Assembly: GCF_004134825.1 (NCBI RefSeq)
Contig: NZ_SDPN01000009.1
Span: 54,250 to 118,249 of the forward strand
DNA length: 64,000 nucleotides
Direction of reading: 5' to 3'
Source: Agromyces albus
GTDB taxonomy: Bacteria; Actinomycetota; Actinomycetes; Actinomycetales; Microbacteriaceae
Below are positions 8,727-18,138 of this stretch, in pieces; position 1 is the stretch's first letter, and each line of letters starts with the position of its first letter. The position numbers and the translations under genes were made by a program. The notes beneath the pieces were generated by a model that was given only the letters and a program-made list of their open reading frames with translations, was not told the DNA's origin and searched no databases.

Positions 8727-9566
8727 TTATTCGGATGAACGCGAGACTCGCCATGACGCCTCACGCAAGGCGGTAGGAGATAGCCCGCTTGCCTCCTTGA
8801 TCCTCCTCGCAAAGTGAAAACTCGTCTTGAACCCCGATCTGACGGCAACGACCGAGACCGGCATTCCCGAGCTGGTTAGGAGTTCCATCCCCAATGTGAT
8901 TCTTCTCTCCCAGAGGTACCTGGTTGGTGTTGTCCCAACATGCTCCCGAAATAGTCGGATCAGGTGTGCTGGGGTCACATGTGCGGCCTTCGCGATGTCG
9001 TCTAGCGTGATCTCCTCTTCGAGGTGCTGATGGATGAAGAGGCGAGCCTCTTCAATACGTTCTGGCAGGGCGGCCGGGTAGTTCTCGAACTCGGCGATGA
9101 ATCGCCAGAGCAATGCGGTACTGAGAGCATCTACAAGCGCTCCTTGTGCCGTGAGCCGGGTCTGGACTGTTGCTACCGCTTCCCTGGCCAAGTACGTCAG
9201 TGCCGCCGAGAGATTGCGCGTTGGGCGAAGATCTTCCAACCAAGCCCGCATCGCCTCGGTGAGCCTATCTGGATCGCCTCGGATGATGGTTTGCGCTGTG
9301 ACGCCGCTTGTTGAGAACCGAATCGTCTCGATGTGACCGGGGAGGAGGATGCACATCTGGCCGGCTGCGACTTCGTAGGTCCTCCCGCCCTGAATGGACA
9401 CCATCATGAGTCCCGAATGCACAAGGACCATCTGTATCTGGCGCTGCATGCGGGGCCCGATCTGGCTGCCAGGGTCTTGATTTAGCGGCTGCACAACACA
9501 GTGCACAAGGCTCAGGTGGCGAGACGCGATATCAATTTCAGACACATTAATGCGCGGACCAGCCAT
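8727..9566 (-). CDS. AraC family transcriptional regulator
   Basis: A 279-residue regulator. Residues ~30-110 form a cupin-like sensor domain (YEVAAGQMCILLPGHIETIRFS). The C-terminal ~100 residues carry two helix-turn-helix motifs typical of AraC/XylS: ITLDDIAKAAHVTPAHLIRLFREHVGTTP and MPVSVVAVRSGFKTSFHFARRIKEASGLSP. Divergent from the FAD oxidoreductase gene with only 29 bp between proposed starts, so it probably controls that gene and the ABC genes beyond, and one or both transcripts may be leaderless. The effector is unknown, perhaps a sugar or sugar acid given the neighbours. Confidence 0.88.
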   Translation of the reverse strand: MAGPRINVSEIDIASRHLSLVHCVVQPLNQDPGSQIGPRMQRQIQMVLVHSGLMMVSIQGGRTYEVAAGQMCILLPGHIETIRFSTSGVTAQTIIRGDPDRLTEAMRAWLEDLRPTRNLSAALTYLAREAVATVQTRLTAQGALVDALSTALLWRFIAEFENYPAALPERIEEARLFIHQHLEEEITLDDIAKAAHVTPAHLIRLFREHVGTTPTRYLWERRITLGMELLTSSGMPVSVVAVRSGFKTSFHFARRIKEASGLSPTALREASWRVSRSSE

Positions 9567-9595
9567 GTACTGACGCTAGCCCTGAGGGCAGCATT

Positions 9596-11218
9596 GTGCA
9601 CGTGCAGAGTTACCGAACCACAGTCCTGGTTGTTGGTGGAGGGATCGGCGGAGTCGCCGCAGCCCTCACGGCAGCGCGTAACGGACTCACCGTCGTCCTC
9701 ACTGAGCCCACTCGCTGGTTAGGAGGGGTCCTGACATCGCAAGCGGTCCCCCCGGACGAGCATCTGTGGATCGAGCAGTTCGGTTCAACGGCGACATATC
9801 GTCATCTACGCAACGAGATCCGGCGCTATTACCGCGACCACTATCCGCTCACCGAGGAAGCCCGCACACAGCGGGCATTCAACCCGGGTGCGGCGAAGGT
9901 GTCCGACTTATGTCACGAACCAATGGTTACGGTTGCCGTGATCGACGCGCTTCTGGCGCCGCATCGGGCCGATGGGCGGCTCCGTGTGCTTATGGAGCAC
10001 GCCCCTGTGAGCGTTGACGTCGATGGAGACGCCATTCGGGCAGTTACTTTGCGCGACCTTCGAACCGGCGACACCGTCACCGTCGAGGCGGCTTGGGTCG
10101 TCGATGCGACAGAGCTTGGTGATCTACTTCCTCTCGCCGGAGTTGAGTACGTGACGGGCGCAGAATCACGGACCGTGACGGGCGAACCTCACGCACCGGA
10201 CCAAGCGGATCCCCTCAACATGCAGCCTGTCAGCGTGTGCTTCGCGATCGACCACGTCGACGGCGACCACACCATCGACAAGCCAGCGGAGTACGAGCAC
10301 TTTCTGGATGCGCGCGCTCCGTACTGGCCCGAGGGACAGCTTTCATTCACGGCGCCACACCCAAAGACACTCGCACCCCAGCATCACAAATTCATCCCCA
10401 ACCCGGACGGTGACTTTCGGTCCATCCGCCCCGATTACGCCGATCATCGAGTCGGTGAGATGGATCGCAACCTGTGGACCTTCAGGCGGATCGCGGCACG
10501 ACAGAACTTCATCCCGGGCGCCTACCGTTCCGACATCACCCTCGTGAACTGGCCCCAGATCGATTACTGGGAGTCGCCGATCTTCGATGTGGCCGATGCG
10601 GAGCTTCACATTCAACGAGCCCGGTCGCTCTCGCTCTCTTTCCTGTACTGGTTGCAGACGGAGGCTCCTCGACCAGATGGAGGCACGGGCTGGCCCGGGT
10701 TGCGACTGCGTGGAGACCTCCTTGGCGACGCGAGCGACGGCCTCGCGCTGGCGCCCTATGTGCGAGAGGCACGTCGGATCGTCGCTGAGCACACCGTCGT
10801 CGAACAAGAGATCTCGCTCGAGGTCCGCGGCGAACACGGGGCCGTGCAGCATCGGGACTCCATCGGCGTCGGCATCTACCGGATCGACCTACACCCTTCA
10901 ACCGGCGGTGATTCATACGTCGACATCGGCTGCAGCCCGTTTGAGATTCCGCTTGGCAGCCTTCTCCCTGTGCGAATCACGAATCTCCTCCCAGCCGCAA
11001 AGAACATCGGCACCACCCACATCACCAACGGCGCCTATCGAATGCCACTAGTCGAGTGGAATGTCGCAGAGGTCGGGGCCCACCTCATCGCATTCTGTGA
11101 AGCCAACTCGACGTCGCCGAAGGCAGTCCGCAACTCCGACAACCTCCTTCAGGCGTTTCAGAAGAGGTTGGACGGCGCGGGGATTGAACGGCATTGGCCT
11201 CGGATCGTCGGTTACTAG
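9596..11218 (+). CDS. FAD-dependent oxidoreductase (FAD_oxidored type)
   Basis: The GTG start at 9596 sits 7 nt after GAGGG. The 540-residue protein opens with an FAD-binding Rossmann fold, VLVVGGGIGGVAAALTAARNG, followed by a second FAD contact (WLGGVLTSQ). A second nucleotide-site strand AAWVVDATELGDLLPLAGVEY and the C-terminal THITNGAYRMPLVEWNVAEVGA block match the FAD_oxidored family, enzymes that oxidise unidentified small or sugar-like substrates. No signal peptide, so it is cytoplasmic. Its position between an AraC regulator and a carbohydrate ABC importer suggests it acts on the imported compound (inference). Confidence 0.8.
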   Translation: MHVQSYRTTVLVVGGGIGGVAAALTAARNGLTVVLTEPTRWLGGVLTSQAVPPDEHLWIEQFGSTATYRHLRNEIRRYYRDHYPLTEEARTQRAFNPGAAKVSDLCHEPMVTVAVIDALLAPHRADGRLRVLMEHAPVSVDVDGDAIRAVTLRDLRTGDTVTVEAAWVVDATELGDLLPLAGVEYVTGAESRTVTGEPHAPDQADPLNMQPVSVCFAIDHVDGDHTIDKPAEYEHFLDARAPYWPEGQLSFTAPHPKTLAPQHHKFIPNPDGDFRSIRPDYADHRVGEMDRNLWTFRRIAARQNFIPGAYRSDITLVNWPQIDYWESPIFDVADAELHIQRARSLSLSFLYWLQTEAPRPDGGTGWPGLRLRGDLLGDASDGLALAPYVREARRIVAEHTVVEQEISLEVRGEHGAVQHRDSIGVGIYRIDLHPSTGGDSYVDIGCSPFEIPLGSLLPVRITNLLPAAKNIGTTHITNGAYRMPLVEWNVAEVGAHLIAFCEANSTSPKAVRNSDNLLQAFQKRLDGAGIERHWPRIVGY

Positions 11219-11291
11219 AAATCACGCTTCGATCTGAAATCACGGACCTGAATTACCCATACCCACAACCCATCGAAGGAGATGGAACCGC

Positions 11292-12620
11292 ATGACACAC
11301 AGCAAATTCCCCACAGGAGTCGTTATCGCAGCGGTTGCTGCCGGAGCCTTGACGCTTGCCGCCTGCAGCGGCGGAGGGCAGGAGGCGGCGAATGATGAGC
11401 TCGTCATCACGTGCGCCACCTGCCAGGAGTCCCCCACCGACCCGTTCCTGCAGTACAACTTCGAGGCGGCTCAACGGTTCAACGAGGAGTTCGATGGCAC
11501 ATACCGCATCGAGACGCTCAGCAACGCCAATGCCGGCTCGGGCGATGAACGTCTGCAGTACTACCAGCGGCTGGCTCTCGCTGACGACCTCCCCGACCTG
11601 TTCCAGCTCAATTCTGCTGAGATCTCCGCCCTGTCCGAGACCGGGTCTCTCCACGACTTCACCGGCGAGCTCGCGTCGGATACGGCATGGGCGGACACGT
11701 TCCAACCCGGCACCTTCGACGCGCTGACTGGCATCGGCGGGGAGGTCTGGGCGATCCCACAGCAGCGCGACCCGATCGGGATCTACTACAACAAGGATCT
11801 CTGGTCCAAGGCCGGCTACGACGAACTGCCGGCAACATGGAACGAGTTCGAGGAAGGTGCCCGAGCCCTTGCGGAGACCGGCGCAATCCCTCTTGCCCTG
11901 GACGGTGATTGGGCGACCATGCTCATGTGGACCAACCTGATCGGTACCGCGCCAGGAGGACAGGAGTTCCTCAACGAGGGGATCGCCGGCAAAGACTTCG
12001 TCGACGACGAGGCCGCATATGAGGCCACTGAACGGCTTCGAGACTGGCACGTCGAGGGCCTGGTCAACTCTGATGCCTTCTCTGGCGAATTCCAAAACGC
12101 TGCAGCCGCCTACCTATCCGGTTCGGCCGCCACGGTGCCGAACGGCCCATGGTTCGTGAAGACCAATCTGCAAGGTGATGCCGCCATCGACGGCATCTAC
12201 GAGTCGACCGGATACTCGGTCTCACCGGGATGGGACGATGGCCAGGGCCTCATCGTGGTCTCGGGTGCCGGATGGGTCTCAGGCGCAGAAGACGAGACCA
12301 AGCTCGAAGCGGTGCTTGCCTTCCTGAAGTTCGTCTCCTCGGAAGAGGAAGTGATCATCCAGGCCGAGCAGACCGGAGCAAACCCTGCGGTAATCGTCGA
12401 CCAGACGGCCCTCGAAGCCGCGGATCTGGAACCCTTGTCATCCGCTCTCGTCTCTGCGTCAAATGACGTAGCCCTTACCTACCCCCACGTTCGCGTTCAC
12501 GGGCCGGCTGGCTTTGGCAATGCCTGGAAGAACCTGTGGCCTGCTTACGTGAAGGGCGACATCGACACGGAAACGTTCCTCACGCGTCTGGCCGATGATG
12601 CGAATGCGAGCGGAGACTAG
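11292..12620 (+). CDS. Sugar ABC transporter substrate-binding lipoprotein
   Basis: A 442-residue extracellular solute-binding protein (family 1). The signal peptide ends in lipobox LTLAACSGG (Cys ~25), so it is lipid-anchored. The body shows the standard order: NFEAAQRFNEEFDGTYRIE, DLPDLFQLNSAEISALSETG, GEVWAIPQQRDPIGIYYNKDLWSKAGYDELPATWNEFEEGARAL and a C-terminal FGNAWKNLWPAYVKGDIDTETFL. AAGGAG lies ~10 nt before the ATG. First gene of a three-gene importer operon; the ligand is unknown. No ATPase gene is present, so a shared MsiK-type ATPase elsewhere is expected. Confidence 0.9.
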   Translation: MTHSKFPTGVVIAAVAAGALTLAACSGGGQEAANDELVITCATCQESPTDPFLQYNFEAAQRFNEEFDGTYRIETLSNANAGSGDERLQYYQRLALADDLPDLFQLNSAEISALSETGSLHDFTGELASDTAWADTFQPGTFDALTGIGGEVWAIPQQRDPIGIYYNKDLWSKAGYDELPATWNEFEEGARALAETGAIPLALDGDWATMLMWTNLIGTAPGGQEFLNEGIAGKDFVDDEAAYEATERLRDWHVEGLVNSDAFSGEFQNAAAAYLSGSAATVPNGPWFVKTNLQGDAAIDGIYESTGYSVSPGWDDGQGLIVVSGAGWVSGAEDETKLEAVLAFLKFVSSEEEVIIQAEQTGANPAVIVDQTALEAADLEPLSSALVSASNDVALTYPHVRVHGPAGFGNAWKNLWPAYVKGDIDTETFLTRLADDANASGD

Positions 12621-12621
12621 G

Positions 12622-13533
12622 GTGAGCGCGCCCACCTTCCGGCTACGCCGTCAACACGGCGGCGTAGCCGGATCCCCCATACCTCGAGGAATGCGCTTCT
12701 CGGCGTTCGTCTCGATCGTCCCCGCCGCGGTCCTCTTCGGAACCTTTTTCGCGATACCCCTTGTAGTCCTGATTGCGACGTCCTTCACATCTTGGAGCGG
12801 GCGGTCCCTTGAGATCGTGGGCGTCGAGAACTATCAGCGGATGATCACGGATCCCGTGTTCATGAAAGCTCTCGGCAATACGCTCTTCTACCTAGCCATC
12901 GGTGTCTTTGTCCAAGTACCACTAGGCGTGGGCGTAGGGATGGTCCTAGCCCTGAAACCGCGCGGCTGGAAGGCGTTCCGGACGCTGCTGTTCATCCCGT
13001 TCGTGATATCCGGCGCCGCGTATGCGCTCATCTTCTCGATGTTCTACAACTCGCGATCCGGACTACTGAACAGTCTCCTCGCCCCGCTCGGCATCAGCGG
13101 CCGCGACTGGCTGTTTGACAGCGAGACCGCCCGCTGGGCCGTCGCCGGGACCTTTGCGTTCATTCTCGGCTTTGTGATGATCGTGATCATGGCCGAGATC
13201 GCTTCAATTCCGCGGGAGTTGTACGAAGCGGCGCGTGTCGATGGTGCTAGCGAGCTGCAGCAGCAGCTCCTCATAACGTTGCCCCTTCTCCGTAACGCGA
13301 TCGGCACATGCGTGCTCATCCGCGTACTCGCAGACATTGGAATGTTCGACCTCGTATTCATCCTTACCTCCGGCGGCCCAGACGACTCCACCGTCTCCCT
13401 CGCGCTTTACGCTTACCGTGCGTATTTGCAAGGCGACTGGGGTTACGCAAACGCCATAGGGACCGTAATCATCGGTTTGGGCGCAATCCTGATCGTTCTG
13501 GTCCGCCGGCTTTTCCGAATCGGAGATCGCTGA
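12622..13533 (+). CDS. Sugar ABC transporter permease (MalF-like)
   Basis: GTG 12622 lies one base past the binding-protein stop, with GGAG 6 nt upstream; this start is better than the in-frame ATG at 12595 inside the previous gene. The 303-residue product has six hydrophobic helices and the BPD_transp_1 EAA loop ELYEAARVDGASELQQQLLITLPLL, which contacts the ATPase. IFILTSGGPDDSTVSLALYAY is the usual MalF-type tail motif. It pairs with the downstream permease to form the membrane channel for the same sugar. Confidence 0.9.
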   Translation: MSAPTFRLRRQHGGVAGSPIPRGMRFSAFVSIVPAAVLFGTFFAIPLVVLIATSFTSWSGRSLEIVGVENYQRMITDPVFMKALGNTLFYLAIGVFVQVPLGVGVGMVLALKPRGWKAFRTLLFIPFVISGAAYALIFSMFYNSRSGLLNSLLAPLGISGRDWLFDSETARWAVAGTFAFILGFVMIVIMAEIASIPRELYEAARVDGASELQQQLLITLPLLRNAIGTCVLIRVLADIGMFDLVFILTSGGPDDSTVSLALYAYRAYLQGDWGYANAIGTVIIGLGAILIVLVRRLFRIGDR

Positions 13534-13535
13534 CC

Positions 13536-14477
13536 ATGACTTCCACGAGCACAACGACTTCCACGAGCGCAACGCGGCAGGGAGGGCTCTCTAATGGGCA
13601 AGGTGCGCGGGCCGCCGCCAGCGCAACGCCCCGCCGGGCACGGCTCTTCGATGGGCGAGGTGCGCTGGCCTCCGCCGTCCTCTACGCGGCCCTCATCCTG
13701 GCGACCGTGCTCTCTCTCCTCCCTGCCTTCTGGGTGATGGTCTCGAGCTTCAAGACCGCAGCTCAGATCAATACGGGCGAGGGCTTCTGGCCCGCACCCG
13801 TTACATTCCAGGGCTACATCGACGCGTTCACCCAGATCCATCTGCAGGAGTACATCGTCAACTCCCTCCTGTACGCGATCGGCGGAACCATGGGAGCACT
13901 GGTCGTCGCGTTTCTCGCCGCATACCCCCTCGCGCGATTCGACTTCCTCGGGAAGGGGTTCCTCAATGTCACATTCGCGCTTGCCCTCGCTGTCCCGCTC
14001 GTCGGCCTGGCTACCCCGGTGTTCTTCATCGTCCGCGAACTCGGCCTGTTCGACTCGAAGATCGGGCTCGTAGTCCTCTACGCAGCGTTGCAGTTCCCGT
14101 TCACCTTCGTGGTGCTCAGATCGTTCCTGCAGTCGATTCCCCCGGAGCTCGAGGAAGCGGCCATCATGGACGGCGCCGGATACTTCACGATACTTAGCCG
14201 GGTTGTCCTCCCGCTGTCGCGACCAGCTATTGCGACCGTCTCCGTGGTCGCGTTCGTGCAAATCTGGAACGAGTTCTTCTTCGCCAACCTGCTCACCGTC
14301 TCCTCCGAGAACCACAACGTCCAGCTCGCCCTCGCCGCCTTCAAATCACAGTTCGGGTTCAACATCACCGGTGCTTTGGCGGGAGCAACGATTGTCATGC
14401 TCGTGCCGATCATCCTGTTTCTGGTACTTCAACGACAAGTCATCGAGGGCCTTACCGCCGGAGCCGTGAAGTCGTGA
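13536..14477 (+). CDS. Sugar ABC transporter permease (MalG-like)
   Basis: ATG 13536 is 3 nt past the previous stop, in a tight operon. 313 residues; six transmembrane helices follow a ~45-residue Ser/Thr/Ala-rich cytoplasmic N-terminus. The EAA motif ELEEAAIMDGAGYFTILSRVVLPLS and the C-terminal QFGFNITGALAGATIVMLVPIILFLVLQRQ mark a MalG-type subunit. The N-terminal tail contains an imperfect ~35-bp tandem duplication (around 13585 and 13645), which is unusual for this conserved family and presumably a recent local expansion. Confidence 0.88.
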   Translation: MTSTSTTTSTSATRQGGLSNGQGARAAASATPRRARLFDGRGALASAVLYAALILATVLSLLPAFWVMVSSFKTAAQINTGEGFWPAPVTFQGYIDAFTQIHLQEYIVNSLLYAIGGTMGALVVAFLAAYPLARFDFLGKGFLNVTFALALAVPLVGLATPVFFIVRELGLFDSKIGLVVLYAALQFPFTFVVLRSFLQSIPPELEEAAIMDGAGYFTILSRVVLPLSRPAIATVSVVAFVQIWNEFFFANLLTVSSENHNVQLALAAFKSQFGFNITGALAGATIVMLVPIILFLVLQRQVIEGLTAGAVKS

Positions 14478-14563
14478 CCCCCCAAACCGTGATTCCAAGA
14501 GCATTTCGACCTCCCTCCACCCGCTGCGCCGAGTCCGGCAGAATCAGGTATCTCCGTGCAGCG

Positions 14564-15082
14564 TTAGCCGAGCGCGGCGGAGCCGAACGCCGGGAAATCT
14601 GGCGCGACGTAGTTCCGCACCGTGAGCGTCCGGATTGCCGGCATGGTCCAGGCGCCGGGCACCTCGATCTCTTGTATCGGTGCAGACGGGTCAATCGACG
14701 CGATCTCGTAGCCATCCTCGGCGGAGCCCCAGTGGCCGGCCGCGTCCTGAACCAATGGGTCTGTCTTGAGGTACAAACGAAGGTCCGACGCGTCTCCCGT
14801 TCGGAAGTCCTCTAGGGTCACCCAGACCGAGCCATCGGCACGGCGTTCGATCCGAGCGGTCCCGGTTGTGGCCGAGGCCTGGGAGACGAACGATCCGGTG
14901 AGAGGCAGCTGCTGTTCGAACTCGCTGAGAGCCGGCGGTTCAGAAGCGGTGGATGTGGACGGGGTGGGCGCAATCGTGCGGGACGTCACTGATGGCACCG
15001 GGACCGTTGCGACCACGCATCCGCACATCGCTAGGGCAAGCCCGACAGCACCGATCCACCGAATTGTCTGCATGCGACTCAT
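14564..15082 (-). CDS. DM13-domain lipoprotein
   Basis: I choose ATG 15082, because the box TACGGT lies 7 nt upstream, as expected of a leaderless transcript; GTG 15091 is the alternative. The 172-residue product has a lipoprotein signal ending ALAMCGC, a Pro/Ser/Thr linker, and a DM13 domain (TGSFVSQASATTGTARIERR...VWVTLEDFRTGDASDLRLYL...IASIDPSAPIQEIEVPG). DM13 domains are predicted electron-transfer or adhesion modules at the cell surface. Convergent with the permease gene. Confidence 0.75.
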   Translation of the reverse strand: MSRMQTIRWIGAVGLALAMCGCVVATVPVPSVTSRTIAPTPSTSTASEPPALSEFEQQLPLTGSFVSQASATTGTARIERRADGSVWVTLEDFRTGDASDLRLYLKTDPLVQDAAGHWGSAEDGYEIASIDPSAPIQEIEVPGAWTMPAIRTLTVRNYVAPDFPAFGSAALG

Positions 15083-15243
15083 ATCGCTCACCGTAGTGTC
15101 AGCGCAACAAAGATGTGATCCGTGATGCGGCCTAGAACCTCACCCCTGCTGGTCGTTGGAAGATGCCCGGAGCGAAAGGTGTTCGCAAACGATCGTTTGG
15201 TGACCTAGGCGGCTACTGTGTCCCGCCTCTTAGGCTGGTATCC

Positions 15244-15537
15244 GTGAACGCGACCCCGTACCGACTTCGACCTGAAGGCGACGAACTCGTCATTCGACTT
15301 CGTTCGGCCTGGTCCGATGCTCAACTCGATATCACGAAAGCGCTCGCGGCCCTGGCGGAACTAGATGAAGCCATCCAAACGGCTACCCAAGCAGGAATAG
15401 AGCCTATGGGCATCGCAATCGAAAGTAGATCGCGTCCAGGCCCGGGTATCGAGCTCAAGCTCATCGAATACGTGGTCGCAGGTGGTTCCAGTCTCGACTA
15501 CTTGGTGGCGAAGGCACCCAAACGTCCAGCCGACTGA
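15244..15537 (+). CDS. Hypothetical protein (97 aa)
   Basis: GTG 15244 is preceded by TAGGCT at 7 nt, the pattern of a leaderless promoter, so I prefer it to the longer frame from 15163. The protein begins MNATPYRLRPEGDELVIRLR and continues with a helix-rich middle (LDITKALAALAELDEAIQTATQAGIE) and a beta-rich end. It is soluble and acidic with no recognised family. It stands alone between the DM13 lipoprotein and a small membrane protein in accessory-looking sequence. Confidence 0.5.
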   Translation: MNATPYRLRPEGDELVIRLRSAWSDAQLDITKALAALAELDEAIQTATQAGIEPMGIAIESRSRPGPGIELKLIEYVVAGGSSLDYLVAKAPKRPAD

Positions 15538-15655
15538 TCTCGCCGACCACAGAAACGATCGATTGAATGCGCTCTCCAACCATCGATCTTGACCGAGTAC
15601 ACGTGGGACGAGTTGGGTGGCCCGGTAGTCTGCGTACGAAGTCGTAGGGAGGCGC

Positions 15656-15973
15656 ATGACGATCGGATCTATGCCGAGAACAGTGACGCTCTGGGGAGTT
15701 GCGATCGTCGTGACGGGCGGGCTCCTTGTGGCGACCGCGCCGGCGGCCGTCGGCGCATGGTGGGCGCCCAATACTGATGAATGGTATTCCGCGGTCGGGA
15801 TCTTCGAGATCATCATCGGCCTCGCACGAACTGTGCTCGCGCCCCTTGGAGCGGCGCTTATTGCCGCGGGAGTCGTCATGCGTTACGTCGACCGGCGCTT
15901 GACGGGTGACAACATCTCCGATCGACCCCGCCGATGGCGTTGGCCCGACGAAGCGCAGAACCGAAACCAGTAG
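15656..15973 (+). CDS. Small two-helix membrane protein
   Basis: A 105-residue protein with two clear hydrophobic helices (VTLWGVAIVVTGGLLVATAPAAVGAWW and RTVLAPLGAALIAAGVVMRYV) and a basic, soluble C-terminus (RPRRWRWPDEAQNRNQ). Starts at ATG 15656. GGGAGG lies about 7 nt upstream. No family recognised. Such proteins are common passengers on actinobacterial islands; its position next to a truncated duplicate of an island-1 gene supports accessory status. Confidence 0.5.
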   Translation: MTIGSMPRTVTLWGVAIVVTGGLLVATAPAAVGAWWAPNTDEWYSAVGIFEIIIGLARTVLAPLGAALIAAGVVMRYVDRRLTGDNISDRPRRWRWPDEAQNRNQ

Positions 15974-16066
15974 CGATCGTTTCTGATCTCGATTCTTGCG
16001 GCGATTGAGCCAAATCTACAAAGTCCACTCCCAAGAGCCCGTTGAGGGTCGCCTCTGCTGAGTCAA

Positions 16067-16356
16067 CTAACGGGCGGGCGGTTCCCATCTGTCTGCCACT
16101 CCCTCCGAAGCGAGGAGGAAGCGCTCGAGTGTTTGCGCCCAATCCGGCTCGTGACCCCAGCCGCCGTCGAAGGCGTCATAGTCATCGTCGAGCTCGACGA
16201 GTTCCTGAGCCCACTCCGGGCCCTCGTGCCCGATGCTCGAGTGCGCCCAGCCGGCGAACTCGCGCGCTGACATCTGGCCTCGGAGCACGCACCTGACGTA
16301 GTGGCGCGCCGAGAGCTGCAGGGCCTGGTCTTCGGTCATCTCGCTGGCATCGATCC
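16067..16356 (-). pseudogene. 5'-truncated duplicate of the 113-aa gene at 44.5 kb
   Basis: Nearly identical to 44507-44796: the encoded 90 residues (MTEDQALQLSARHYVRCVLR ...) match residues 25-113 of the full protein with about four changes. Homology stops at ~16356, inside codon ~19 of the full gene, where unrelated sequence begins. The upstream coupled small gene is also missing. An internal ATG (16339) could still allow a 90-aa product, but the normal start and promoter are gone. The matching DNA block spans about 16037-16356. Confidence 0.75.
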
Positions 16357-16415
16357 TGGGTCCGTGACGGGAGTGCAGTGCGATGCGCTCCCGTCCTGTC
16401 GGCCTGCTGCGTGAA

Positions 16416-17996
16416 TCAGAACGGCCAGATCACCGGCACGAGCAGGACCGCTACCGTAAGGAAGAGCAGCGTGAACGGCCAGCCGAAACGGACGTAGTCG
16501 CCGAACCGGTAGCCGCCTGGGCCCATGACCATCAGGTTCACCGGGGTGGCGATCGGGGTGAGGAACGCTGCCGCCGCGACGACGGTCAGCGCCATCAGGA
16601 ACGGGCGAGCCGAGACGCCCATCTCGACGGCGGCCGAAATCGCGATCGGTGCGACGATCAGCGCCGTTGCCATGTTGCTGATCAGCTGGCCCAGCACGAC
16701 GACGAGCACGCAGACAGCGAGCAGTACGAGGAGCGGGCCGCCAGGGCCCGCTGCGTCGACGAGGGCGCGACCCACCACCTCGGCGGCGCCGGTGGTGCTG
16801 AACGCCGTCGACATCGGGATCATGCCGGCGACGAGGATCACCGTGGTCCACGAGATGGCGCGATACGCCCGGCCGATCGAGACGACCCGGAGGAGGATCA
16901 TCGCGCCGGCAGCAAGCAAGCCCGCGACGGCCGCGGGCACGAGGCCGGTCGCGAGGAGTACGATCATCGCGCCGAGCACGACCATCGCCGCGATGCCTCG
17001 CGCACCGATGGGCGCGGCCTGCCCGCGTACGGCAGCCGGCGCGTCGACGACGCGCACATTGTCGCCTCCGGTCTTCGCCTCGAGGTCGTCCCAAGTGCCC
17101 TGGAGCAGAAGCACGTCACCGACCTGCACGTCTGCGTCGGGAGCGGTGAGCTCCCGTCCGTTCCGTGCGAGTGCGAGCAACACGAGCTTGCCGCTCGGCG
17201 TCGACATTCCTGGGAACACCCGCATGCCCACGAGGTCGGAGCGTGGCGGCACCATGACCTCGGCCACGCCGTTCTCCGCATCGATGACCGCCGCCCGACC
17301 GCCGCCATCAGCCGCGGTGAGGCCCGAGTAGTCGGCGAGCAGGGTCTTGGCGTGGTCGGTGAGGTCGCGGGGCACGGTGGCGGCGCTGCGCGCCGGGAGC
17401 ATCCGTTTGCCCAAGAGCATGCAGAGCAGCAGCGTACCGATCACGAGGGGGACGCCGACGAGTGCGAACTCGAAGAACCCGAATGGGCCTCCGGCGGAAT
17501 CGGCCGCGAACTCCGACACGATGACGTTCACCGGCGTTCCGGTCAGGGCGAGCATTGATCCGGCATGCGCGGCGAACGCGAGCGGCAGCAGCAGCTGCGA
17601 CGGCGGAAGGCCGATGCGCACCGCGACGACGACCGCCATCGGCAACAGGGCTGCGACCGCGCCGTTCACGCTGATGAGCGCCGTGAGCAGCGCGACGAGC
17701 ACCATGACGAGGAGAAGCACGCGCCCGCGGCTCGCGCCGCCCTTCGCGACGACGAGCCGCCCGAGCCGAGCCGTGACGCCCGTCGCGTCGAGCCCTTCGC
17801 TCACGACGAACAGCGAAGCGATGAATAGCACCGTGGGATCGCCGAAGCCCGCGAGCGCCTGTTCGAGCGAGAGGATGCCGGTGGCCCACAGTGCGAGTGC
17901 CACGCCGACCGCGACGACCGCGAGCGGGATGCGTCCCGAGATGAACGCGACCACCGCGACACCGAGGATCACGAAGGTCACCACGACTGGGTCCAT
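16416..17996 (-). CDS. SLC13/DASS-type permease with RCK_C domain
   Basis: A 526-residue anion permease. Two halves of membrane helices (residues ~1-190 and ~320-526) flank a cytoplasmic RCK/TrkA-C domain (ENGVAEVMVPPRSDLVGMRVFPG...DADVQVGDVLLLQGTWDDLEAK). The paired signature loops SVNGAVAALLPMAVVVA / GSMLALTGTPVNVIVSE and LISNMATALIVAPIAISAA / LTPIATPVNLMVMGPGGYRFGDY carry the Asn/Thr-Pro motifs that bind Na+ and dicarboxylate or sulfate in this family. The substrate cannot be assigned. Divergent from the MFS gene. Strongly GC-rich codons, unlike the neighbouring small island genes. Confidence 0.88.
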   Translation of the reverse strand: MDPVVVTFVILGVAVVAFISGRIPLAVVAVGVALALWATGILSLEQALAGFGDPTVLFIASLFVVSEGLDATGVTARLGRLVVAKGGASRGRVLLLVMVLVALLTALISVNGAVAALLPMAVVVAVRIGLPPSQLLLPLAFAAHAGSMLALTGTPVNVIVSEFAADSAGGPFGFFEFALVGVPLVIGTLLLCMLLGKRMLPARSAATVPRDLTDHAKTLLADYSGLTAADGGGRAAVIDAENGVAEVMVPPRSDLVGMRVFPGMSTPSGKLVLLALARNGRELTAPDADVQVGDVLLLQGTWDDLEAKTGGDNVRVVDAPAAVRGQAAPIGARGIAAMVVLGAMIVLLATGLVPAAVAGLLAAGAMILLRVVSIGRAYRAISWTTVILVAGMIPMSTAFSTTGAAEVVGRALVDAAGPGGPLLVLLAVCVLVVVLGQLISNMATALIVAPIAISAAVEMGVSARPFLMALTVVAAAAFLTPIATPVNLMVMGPGGYRFGDYVRFGWPFTLLFLTVAVLLVPVIWPF

Positions 17997-18138
17997 GCGC
18001 TCAGGTTATCCGCGACCGAACACGCGGCGCGAAGGAACCCTCGACACCGACGATTATCCCTACCGCACGACACTGCGCAGTCATATTGTGATACGGAACG
18101 GACGCGCAGAGTGTCTTCACATCAGCCGGGGGGCGTTG

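Noticed and set aside
14478..14563. Terminator between the ABC operon and DM13 gene
   Set aside because: No inverted repeat strong enough to support one.
17347..18138. Long N-terminal extension of the MFS frame
   Set aside because: Lies antisense to SLC13 and has no membrane or domain features; ATG 18139 has a ribosome site and begins normal MFS sequence.
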